Part shown: positions 55,264-64,000 of the stretch, in pieces
Position numbering within the stretch: position 1 is the stretch's first letter
How the letters are laid out: each line of letters opens with the position of its first letter
Assembly (NCBI GenBank): GCA_014526335.1
Contig: JACTAT010000016.1
Coordinates: 476,770-540,769 of the forward strand
DNA length: 64,000 bases
Direction: 5' to 3'
From: Chrysaora quinquecirrha
Lineage: Eukaryota; Cnidaria; Scyphozoa; Semaeostomeae; Pelagiidae
Notes under the pieces: model-generated
Database searches by the model: none
What the model was told of the DNA's origin: nothing
The model's input: the letters and a program-made list of their open reading frames with translations, nothing else
Position numbers and translations under genes: made by a program

Positions 55264-55793
55264 TGAACGTACTACAGAATGCTTCTGTCGTAAGTTTAGG
55301 ACTTACATAGTAAGGCTATGTATCTTTGTAAACAAAACGAGCGGGCTTGGGCACAAAACTTTTGCACTGAAATTCATAAACATAAACTCTTAACATGAAT
55401 AAAAAACATTGAATAAAGGCTGTGAGAAAATGCAGTTGTTAAGCTACTCAGTACCGGGAGAACCTTCAATGGTATCATTTGTGGCACCGAAAACCTTGAA
55501 TAACTCCGACCTGCTTTTGCACTTGACCGATGGAAGCAAAGCGTCAAGGTTATCAGATAAGTGCGGGTTGTTATATTGTTTTCAACGGCGCAAATCACAG
55601 AGTTAATGGCAGGTAGGTCGGTGGTGAATTAGGAGAGATTTCAAGGTGCATGAATTCACGTCTTCTACTTATAGCTTGTTATCCATTGAATGAAAGCATA
55701 ACGCAAAGCATAGCCTCAAATCCAAACCGAGACTAATGGGATCTCTGGGTATAATGAATGAAAGGCTCACCATAAGAGGTTTTAATAACTTAC

Positions 55794-57880
55794 TAGCTTG
55801 CAGGTGGGGAAACCCAGGGGTAGTGTATGTAATCTTGGTACTAGGAACCATCTACAAGAAAATCATATTGATATAAAGAAGTATTTTGTCGTTGTGTAAT
55901 TCAGTTGGTACGTGGTGTCAGGAGCTCAGTGTGGTCAGGGTTCGAGCCCAGCCACGGTGGTAGCGTCACAGCCAGGATCGAGGTCTCGATTGGTTAACCT
56001 ACTACAGATATCCTAGTGACTGGTGCTAAACTAAAACACCAATACACCATCACCTTCATCTACAATACACTGTCAAAAATTGTTCTTGGCTACACAAGCT
56101 TTGCCGGGTGCATTTAGTCAAAAGCTCAAGCCCCGCGTCAAGGGAGCACCCTTCGCTCAAGCTTTTCCTTTCAATCGATGGAATTCCTCTCTTGCTGACC
56201 ATAATGAGTCTACTTAGCTACGATAAAAGTGTGTAAAAAGTGAACATTTTCTGGAACCGGCAAAACGATGATAATAATCATAATTAATTGTCATGATTAT
56301 TGATTTGGTGACCATTGATCAAGTTTTTAAGGTTTTAAGAGTTTAAGGTTTTAAGAGTTTAAGGTTATAAGATTTTAAGGTTTTAAGATTTTAAGGTTAT
56401 GTTAAGAATAACAAATAATCGTCACTATCATCATCGTTTTTGCCGCCTTTTGCAGGATAAGTTTATTCCGATCGCTGTGGCTAATACTGATAAAATCGAG
56501 GAATTCTATCGACAAATATCAGGAAAGGAAATCCATACTCCCATAGGCAAAATCGGAGAGCATGTCAAAGCATAACTGAGCGCCGTTGCGTCACGGAAAA
56601 TGCTTTTGCATATCATCTTCAAGAACGAAATTTGTTTGTTGCATGCTTATTGCAAAAATTACCTTTTGTCCATAGAGTGCTCAGGTGGCAGGAACTGCTC
56701 AATTGGGTAGCTGCTGCTTGATAACACTGTCTGTCAGAAGAAAAACAACCTAGAATGTTAAGGGTACTACGACCTGCTCCGGGCAGCAGTTTATTAGTAA
56801 GCAATGTACATCATTCAGTAAAACTAGTCTTGTGTGGTCACAAGGGCAAACACAGGCTGCTTAAGGCAGGCAGCAGTTACATGTTTTGTCGGGTAGCAAT
56901 GGGATCAATCTCTGTAGGTAAGCAGAAATAACTTAGCGCGATCAAGGGTAGCATATGGGTAAAATGGACTGCTCAAGACAGCAGTTAGCTACCAGTTTTG
57001 CTGGGTAGCAACAGGATCAATCTCTGTAAGCAGAAATAACCTAGCGCGATCAAGGGTAGCATCCGGGTAGAACGGACTGTTCAAGGCAGCAGTTAGCTAC
57101 CAGTTTTGCCGGGTGACAATGGGATCAATCTCTGTAAGAATAAATAACCTAGCATGACCAAGGGCAGTAGTAGCAGCCGGGTATAACGTACTGCTCAAGG
57201 CAACAGTTAGCTACCAGTTTCGCCGGGCAACAATGTGATCAAAATAACCTAGCATAACCAAGGGCAGTAGTAGCAGCCGGGTAGAACGGACTGCTCAAGG
57301 CAACATTTAGCTACCAGTTTGCCGGGTAACAATGGGAGCACTCTCTGTAAGCAGAGATGACCTGGCATGATCAAGGGTGGCACTCGGGTAGAACAGACTG
57401 CTCAAGGCAGCAGTTACCTAGTTTTTGGGTAGCAAATTCAGAAAGTACAAATGACCTAGCTTATACCAGTTACCTAACAGGCCCCATTAGGGTATTAGGG
57501 TTATGTGATATTTCCAGAAAAAATTAAAAGGATAAGGGATATTTCTGGACGTAACAAAGAGTATACGGGATATTTATTTTTTGTGAAATTTGAGAGAAGG
57601 CATACAGAAAATAATGGGTATGTTTAGAAAAATGATAAGGAATATGGGATACTCCGACCCTCTAATGGGGCAACAGAATGAGATTTAATAATTACAGAAG
57701 ACAAGAATCATCAACTTACTGCTTGCTTTCCTGATGCAACAATTCCAGTTCTTGCATCTGCCCTCTCCCCTTGAAGAAAAATAAAGGCATTATAGAAGCA
57801 ATAAATACAAATGCATAGTAAAGAAACAAACTTACATTCCCAGAGATCTTTTGCTGCGCTGACACCATTCGTTCATCTTC
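55794..57880 (-). CDS. Tentative multi-exon gene fragment, product unknown
   Basis: Three minus-strand blocks with strong splice signals and compatible phases: 57880-57836 (cttttag|gaagat ... ggaat|gtaagt; EDERMVSAQQKISGN), 57769-57720 (cttcaag|gggaga ... aagca|gtaagt; GRGQMQELELLHQESK) and 55851-55794 (cttgtag|atggtt ... aagcta|gtaagt; WFLVPRLHTLPLGFPTCKL). The first two could form a helical Glu/Gln-rich segment. The long second intron contains a SINE, an inverted-repeat element and a minisatellite. I do not recognise the product and see neither start nor stop exon. The third block was chosen partly because its phase fits, so it is the weakest. Confidence 0.28.
55885..56062 (+). mobile_element. 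tRNA-derived SINE, second copy of the 38281 family
   Basis: gtcgttgtgtaattcagttgg head, perfect B box ggttcgagccc at 55939-55949, and the same body as 38281-38449 (gatcgaggtctcgattggtt, gatatcctagtgactgg, caccttcatc). Differences from copy 1 are scattered substitutions and small indels, including gtggtagcgtca against gtagcgtca. Confidence 0.78.
56165..56534. mobile_element. Inverted-repeat element with (TTTTAAGG)n centre
   Basis: tttcctttcaatcgatggaa on the left corresponds to the complement of gaggaattctatcgac...aggaaaggaa on the right. Closer to the centre cggcaaaacgatgat mirrors atcatcgtttttgccg. Between the arms lies a 70-bp run of ttttaagg/a-type repeats (56329-56400). The arms are imperfect and about 120 bp each; no coding frame. 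Confidence 0.55.
56329..56405. repeat. (GGTTTTAAGA/G)n microsatellite
   Basis: About eight degenerate copies of gttttaaga/g, for example ggttttaagagtttaaggtt, at the centre of the inverted-repeat element. Confidence 0.85.
56820..57460. repeat. ~110-bp minisatellite, about six units
   Basis: The phrase ggatcaatctctgta occurs at 56902, 57014 and 57122 (112 and 108 bp), and later units keep gtgatcaaaataacc (57236) and gggagcactctctgta (57334). Every unit also carries actgctcaaggcagcagtta, gctaccagtttt, cgggtagcaa, ataacctagc and gatcaagggtagca. The later units show deletions and an added gtagtagcagc. Confidence 0.88.
57481..57671. mobile_element. MITE, 191 bp, 10-bp perfect TIR, 5-bp AACAG duplication
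   Basis: Left gccccattag and right ctaatggggc are exact inverted repeats, extended inward by gggt/accc. aacag directly precedes (57476-57480) and directly follows (57672-57676) the element. The interior is A/G-rich with repeated gggatatt and no frame. The 5-bp duplication is not diagnostic of one superfamily. Confidence 0.75.
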
Positions 57881-59188
57881 CTAAAAGTTTTAAAATGTAA
57901 GTCACGTTTTGGTACTATTGTCAAGATGATGTTTCGGTTAGAATGGTAACCCAATGTTGTCGGGAAGACAGCACTGTGCGAGGGGGTGTACCACTTCTAA
58001 AATGGTGTACGTGATTTACGGGATTTGTAAACCTCTTTTCTTTTGTGGTAAGTTTTTTGGGGTTTATTGAGATTTGCAGAGATTTATATAGGGCATCCTT
58101 CAATTTTTGTAGATATTTCGCAACTTGCCTTGCAAAAATTTCTTTCATAATGATGCTAATATAACTGGATTTGGTCTCGATTATATCTTAACTTTAGATC
58201 AAGTCTTCAAAGAACGCACGCAATTTTCCTCAAATCGTTGTCTAGCATAGTCCTGCTTGTGCACAAGCACAGTTGCTAAAACACGAGATTTTAAAGATAT
58301 TTATAGGATTTATAAGACTTAAAACATTTATAGGATTTATGAAGGTTTATCGTCAAGGTGTACGAGATTTACGATACACCCAGTACCGTAGAGAAGGGAG
58401 TCCAGCAGGGTAAGAGGTCCAGGGCTAGGGCTGTGAGGGGGGCCGCAAAAACTGAACTTTTCTTAATACTTCCCCCTGAAACTTCCTAGAGACCCAGTAC
58501 GATTACATTACCCCGGGGCACGCTCTGCCCTGCGTACTGTCCGAACCCCCGAAACGCAGTCATGGGTGGATAGCTGATGATTCGCACTTCTTTCCGCCAT
58601 GCCGCAGTTTTCTACGCAACTTCGTTACACTCTATCCTTTCTACTACCGTTTCCAGCATTTATATTACGCGTGGCCTTGGATTGGGTGGTGTGCCGCCCT
58701 CCTGGCTTAATCCCCAGTTTTGCGTGCCGTGCGACTACTGGCATATTTCTAATTTTTACATTATTTTTCTTATCTTTATACATAGAAATTACCTTTGCTA
58801 TGCTAAATATTCAAGATTTCAACCAGACAGGAATTGTTGCATTCACTTCTTCATTCACATCCAATGTCACCCTGTGAATAATACTAGCTCACGTTATACG
58901 ATATAAAATCGTAGATGAAATGCGTTTCTATACATGTATGCCTATGAGAGCTGAACAGGTCGCAAGATCTAGCTTTATGAATTAAGGATCCAAATGAATT
59001 ATAATCCCATGGCGGCACTCAGTTCACAGATATACTAGGGATCCGTCCGATACTTTCTAGTAAAAAATTTGCCAATAATGATATTTAGTGACATTTTTTA
59101 GATACGGGGTGCAACGCAGGTCAGTTGGGAAAGAAGCAACAAATTTGGGTTGAAATGATAGAAAAAGAAATTTGGCCATTTTTTGGGG
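57881..59188. other. Intergenic, little recognised
   Basis: Near 58007 and 58357 a direct repeat ggtgtacgtgatttacg / ggtgtacgagatttacg brackets tataggattta repeats and is perhaps a degraded element. A 109-codon plus-strand frame at 58577-58906 has no domain character. No supported gene. Confidence 0.45.
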
Positions 59189-59590
59189 GGTAATAATAAT
59201 AATAATATATAATAATTAATTTATTTTAAGTAGGTACTACAAAATAATATAGCTAATTGAGGCCTAACATAGCTAATTGAGACATACCACTAAGTACAAA
59301 GACAAAAAATTTACAAAAAAGTTTACAAAAAATTTGCTCAAGGTTTACAAAAATAAGAAAATCTGTAATTAAGTCAAGAAACCAACTTGCGGTATATATG
59401 GTGTACATAGTTTGCAACTGCATGTTTCACCTTTCCAGTTCTTAATGTGTTTTTTAAATTTGCAAATAGTTTCAGAAGCTTTGACCTCATCCGCGATCGT
59501 GTTCCACAAAAAGCTCCCTATGTAAGATAGACTTTGTTTTCTGTAAGCAACAGTTTTATATTTGGGGTGCAATGCCTCCGCTGCGCCCAT
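59189..59590 (-). pseudogene. 3' end of a second LINE-type ORF, minus strand
   Basis: The minus-strand frame 59590-59369 encodes KTVAYRKQSLSYIGSFLWNT and continues with an FKKHIKNW stretch, the style of the conserved block at the extreme C-terminus of many invertebrate non-LTR reverse transcriptase ORFs, then a Cys-containing end CSCKLC. Downstream on the minus strand a short AT-rich tract leads to an (ATT)n run (plus-strand taataataataataat at 59189-59207), a plausible LINE 3' tail. No catalytic motifs remain. It differs from the 48,480 element. Confidence 0.5.
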
Positions 59591-59689
59591 ACTTCAACTG
59601 CCGTTGTTGAGATTCATATTAGATGGGAGAAGGGGGTTAAAAATACAAATAACGATGGTGAAAACATCAAAGGAAAATGTGTCCATTAT

Positions 59690-62600
59690 AAATAAAAATA
59701 CTGTATGAAGAAGGAAGCGTGTCGCAGTAAGAAACAATAACACCGAACGCTCAAGGGAACGTGCTGCAGTAATAAATAAAATACAGTACGCTGAAGGGAG
59801 CGTGTCGCAGTTATAAATAAAAGCCAGTACGCTGAGAGGAGAGTGTCGCAGTCATAAATAAGAAGCCAGTATGCTGAGGGGAGCGTGTCACAGTCATAAA
59901 TAAAAGCCAGGACGCTGAGGGGAGCGTGTCGCAGTCATAAATAAGAAGCCAGTACGCCGAGGGGAGCGTGTCGCAGTCATAAATAAAAGCCAGTACGCTG
60001 AGGGGAGCGTGTCGCAGCCATAAGTAAATGCCAGTACGCTGAGGGGAGCGTGTCACAGTCATAAATAAAAGCCAGTACGCTGAAGGGCGCAGCGTGTCAC
60101 AGTCATAAATAAAAGCCAGTACGCTGAGGGGAGCTTGTTGCAGTCATAAATAAAAGCCAGCACGCTGAGGGGAGCGTGTCACAGTCATAAATAAAAGCCA
60201 GTGCGCTGAGGGGAGCGTGTCGCAGTCATAAATAAAAGCCAGTACGCTGAGGGGAGCGTGTCGCAGCCATACGTAAATGCCAGTACGCTGAGGGGAGCGT
60301 GTCGCAGTCATAAATAAAAGCCAGTACGCTGAGGGGAGCTTGTTGCAGTCATAAATAAAAGCCAGCACACTGAGGGGAGCGTGTCACAGTCATAAATAAA
60401 AGCCAGTGCGCTGAGGGGAGCGTGTCGCAGTCATAAATAAAAGCAAGTACGCTGAGGGGAGCGTGTCACAGTCATAAATAAAAGCCAGTACGCTGAAGGG
60501 AGCGTGTCACAGTCATAAATGATAGCCAGTACGCTGAAGGGAGCGTGTCACAGTCATAAATAATAGCCAGTACGCTGAAGGGAGCGTGTCACAGTCATAA
60601 AAAATAGCCAGTACGCTGAAGGGAGCGTGTCGCAGTCATAAATAAAAGCCAGTACGCTGAAGGGAGCGTGTCACAGTCATAAATAATAGACAGTGCGCTG
60701 AGGGGAGCGTGTCGCAGTCATAAATAAAAGCCAGTACGCTGAGGGGAGCGTGTCGCAGCCATAAGTAAATGCCAGTACGCTGAGGGGAGCGTGTCGCAGT
60801 CATAAATAAAAGCCAGTACGCTGAGGGGAGCTTGTTGCAGTCATAAATAATAGCCAGCACGCTGAGGGGAGCGTGTCACAGTCATAAATAATAGCCAGTA
60901 CGCTGAAGGGAGCGTGTCACAGTCATAAATAAAAGCCAGTACGCTGAAGGAAGCGTGTCACAGTCATAAATAATAGCCAGTACGCTGAAGGGAGCGTGTC
61001 ACAGTCATAAATAATAGCCAGTACGCTGAAGGGAGCGTGTCGCAGTCATAAATAAAAGCCAGCACGCTGAGGGGAGCGTGTCACAGTCATAAATAATAGC
61101 CAGTACGCTGAGGGGAGCGTGTCACAGTCATAAATATAAGCCAGTACGCTGAAGGGAGCGTGTCGCAGTCATAAATATAAGCCAGTACGCTGAAGGGAGC
61201 GCGTCGCAGTCATAAGTATAAGCCAGTACGCTGAGGGGAAGGTGTCGCAGTCGTAAATAAGAAGCCAGGAAGCTGAGGGGAGCGTGTCGCAGTCATAAAT
61301 ATAAGCCAGTACGCTGAAGGGAGCGTGTCACAGTCATAAATATAAGCCAGTACGCTGAAGGGAGCGTGTCGCAGTCATAAATATAAGCCAGTACGCTGAA
61401 GGGAGCGTGTCACAGTCATAAATATAAGCCAGTACGCTGAAGGGAGCGTGTCACAGTCATAAATAAAAGCCAGTACGCTGAAGGGAGCGTGTCACAGTCA
61501 TAAATAAAAGCCAGTACGCTGAAGGGAGCGTGTCACAGTCATAAATAAAAGCCAGTACGCTGAAGGGAGCGTGTCACAGTCATAAATATAAGCCAGTACG
61601 CTGAAGGGAGCGTGTCACAGTCATAAATATAAGCCAGTACGCTGAAGGGAGCGTGTCACAGTCATAAATATAAGCCAGTACGCTGAAGGGAGCGTGTCAC
61701 AGTCATAAATAATAGCCAGTACGCTGAAGGGAGCGTGTCACAGTCATAAATAAAAGCCAGTACGCTGAAGGGAGCGCGTCGCAGTCATAAGTATAAGCCA
61801 GTACGCTGAAGGGAGCGTGTCACAGTCATAAATAAGAAGCCAGGACGCTGAGGGGAGCGTGTCGCAGTCATAAATATAAGCCAGTATGCTGAAGGGAGCG
61901 TGTCACAGTCATAAATAAAAGCCAGTACGCTGAAGGGAGCGTGTCACAGTCATAAATATAAGCCAGTACGCTGAAGGGAGCGTGTCGCAGTCAGAAGTAT
62001 AAGCCAGTACGCTGAAGGGAGCGTGTCACAGTCATAAATAAAAGCCAGTACGCTGAAGGGAGCGTGTCACAGTCATAAATATAAGCCAGTACGCTGAAGG
62101 GAGCGTGTCGCAGTCATAAGTATAAGCCAGTACGCTGAGGGGAGCGTGTCGCAGTCATAAATAATAGCCAGTACGCTGAAGGGAGCGTGTCACAGTCATA
62201 AATAAAAGCCAGTACGCTGAAGGGAGCGCGTCGCAGTCATAAGTATAAGCCAGTACGCTGAGGGGAAGGTGTCGCAGTCGTAAATAAGAAGCCAGGACGC
62301 TGAGGGGAGCGTGTCGCAGTCATAAATATAAGCCAGTACGCTGAAGGGAGCGTGTCACAGTCATAAATAAAAGCCAGTACGCTGAAGGGAGCGTGTCACA
62401 GTCATAAATATAAGCCAGTACGCTGAAGGGAGCGTGTCGCAGTCATAAGTATAAGCCAGTACGCTGAGGGAGCGTGTCGCAGTCGTAAATAAGAAGCCAG
62501 GACGCTGAGGGAGCGTGTCGCAGTCATAAATATAAGCCAGTACGCTGAAGGAGCGTGTCACAGTCATAAATATAAGCCAGTACGCTGAAGGAGCGTGTCA

Positions 62601-64000
62601 CAGTCATAAATATAAGCCAGTACGCTGAAGGGAGCGTGTCGCAGTCATAAGTATAAGCCAGTACGCTGAGGGAAGGTGTCACAGTCGTAAATAAGAAGCC
62701 AGGACGCTGAGGGAGCGTGTCGCAGTCATAAATATAAGCCAGTATGCTGAAGGAGCGTGTCACAGTCATAAATAAAAGCCAGTACGCTGAAGGGAGCGTG
62801 TCACAGTCATAAATATAAGCCAGTACGCTGAAGGGAGCGTGTCGCAGTCATAAGTATAAGCCAGTACGCTGAGGGGAGCGTGTCGCAGTCGTAAATAAGA
62901 AGCCAGGACGCTGAGGGAGCGTGTCGCAGTCATAAATATAAGCCAGTACGCTGAAGGGAGCGTGTCACAGTCATAAATATAAGCCAGTACGCTGAAGGGA
63001 GCGTGTCACAGTCATAAATATAAGCCAGTACGCTGAAGGGAGCGTGTCGCAGTCATAAGTATAAGCCAGTACGCTGAAGGGAGCGTGTCGCAGTCATAAA
63101 TATAAGCCAGTACGCTGAAGGAGCGTGTCGCAGTCATAAATATAAGCCAGTACGCTGAAGGAGCGTGTCACAGTCATAAATATAAGCCAGTACGCTGAAG
63201 GGAGCGTGTCGCAGTCAGAAGTATAAGCCAGTACGCTGAGGGGAGCGTGTCACAGTCATAAATATAAGCCAGTACGCTGAAGGGAGCGTGTCACAGTCAT
63301 AAATATAAGCCAGTACGCTGAAGGGAGCGTGTCGCAGTCATAAGTATAAGCCAGTACGCTGAGGGGAGCGTGTCACAGTCGTAAATAAGAAGCCAGGACG
63401 CTGAGGGGAGCGTGTCGCAGTCATAAATATAAGCCAGTACGCTGAAGGGAGCGTGTCGCAGTCATAAGTATAAGCCAGTACGCTGAAGGGAGCGTGTCGC
63501 AGTCATAAATATAAGCCAGTACGCTGAAGGGAGCGTGTCACAGTCATAAATATAAGCCAGTACGCTGAAGGGAGCGTGTCGCAGTCATAAATATAACCCA
63601 GTACGCTGAAGGGAGCGCGTCGCAGTCATAAGTATAAGCCAGTACGCTGAGGGGAAGGTGTTGCAGTCGTAAATAAGAAGCCAGGACGCTGAGGGGAGCG
63701 TGTCGCAGTCATAAATATAAGCCAGTACGCTGAAGGGAGCGTGTCACAGTCATAAATAAAAGCCAGTACGCTGAAGGGAGCGTGTCACAGTCATAAATAT
63801 AAGCCAGTACGCTGAAGGGAGCGTGTCGCAGTCATAAATATAAGCCAGTACGCTGAAGGGAGCGTGTCACAGTCATAAATATAAGCCAGTACGCTGAAGG
63901 GAGCGTGTCACAGTCATAAATATAAGCCAGTACGCTGAAGGGAGCGTGTCACAGTCATAAATAAAAGCCAGTACGCTGAAGGGAGCGTGTCACAGTCATA
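59690..64000. repeat. 41-bp minisatellite array, ~104 copies, runs off window
   Basis: Unit: cagtcataaataaaagccag followed by tacgctgaggggagcgtgtca, 41 bp. The first copies (59,690-59,830) are degenerate, then the array is regular to the last base. Variant sites are gtgtcg/gtgtca, aaataaaag/aaatataag/aagtataag, ctgagggg/ctgaaggg and a longer form with gtaaataagaagccagga. In the left third the aaataaaag form dominates; to the right aaatataag does. Three units equal 123 nt, so minus-strand frames show a 41-residue period, broken by TGA in most copies; not coding. Confidence 0.96.

Noticed and set aside
55374..55598. Coding exon continuing the 55,794 gene
   Set aside because: One frame gives a protein-like end (SELFKVFGATNDTIEGSPGT) but no acceptor AG lies upstream in the open part, so I could not join it.
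58007..58381. Terminal inverted-repeat transposon
   Set aside because: The ends share gggtgta but the longer match ggtgtacg.gatttacg is direct, not inverted. The boundaries are not defensible.
59760..64000. CRISPR or protein-coding repeat (41-residue period)
   Set aside because: 41-bp units abut with no spacers. The coding periodicity is just 3 x 41 nt and TGA recurs in most copies.

Overview
The window reads as animal nuclear DNA, AT-rich with intron-bearing genes, SINEs, LINE remnants and MITE-like elements. The one gene I identify firmly is a homeodomain-interacting protein kinase (HIPK), a metazoan family. Repeat character and short introns make an anthozoan cnidarian (coral or anemone) my best guess; this is inference. 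There is no operon-type organisation, phage or CRISPR.

Layout. 1-24,690 is an unbroken satellite array of about 129 head-to-tail monomers of 190-193 bp, with a homogenised core and more divergent flanks. 24,697-26,760 is GCT/ACT-rich sequence with a ~246-bp higher-order period, interrupted by an inverted-repeat element. 26,761-30,833 is intergenic with several small inverted-repeat elements, one showing a TAA target duplication (PIF/Harbinger-like MITE). 30,834-47,363 is the HIPK gene on the minus strand: ten coding exons with GT-AG introns and consistent phases, 1,005 codons plus stop. Its introns carry tRNA-derived SINEs, a pogo/Tigger-like element with TA duplication, a dispersed CCAAT/TATA-bearing repeat and an antisense small ORF. 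48,480-50,314 is a decayed non-LTR retrotransposon reverse transcriptase ending in (TTACAG)n. 50,315-59,690 is gene-poor, with minisatellites, hairpins, a second SINE copy, a 191-bp MITE with a 5-bp duplication, a tentative minus-strand multi-exon gene (55,794-57,880) and a LINE 3' fragment. From about 59,690 to beyond the window end lies a second tandem array, a 41-bp minisatellite (~104 copies) with a local five-unit higher-order structure.

The striking features are architectural: a kinase gene bracketed by two unrelated long tandem arrays, and a satellite whose variants are graded from edge to core, so that part of its growth history can be read directly. I did not find a coherent new multi-gene system. 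All joins were read by eye; no alignment, folding or database search was run.
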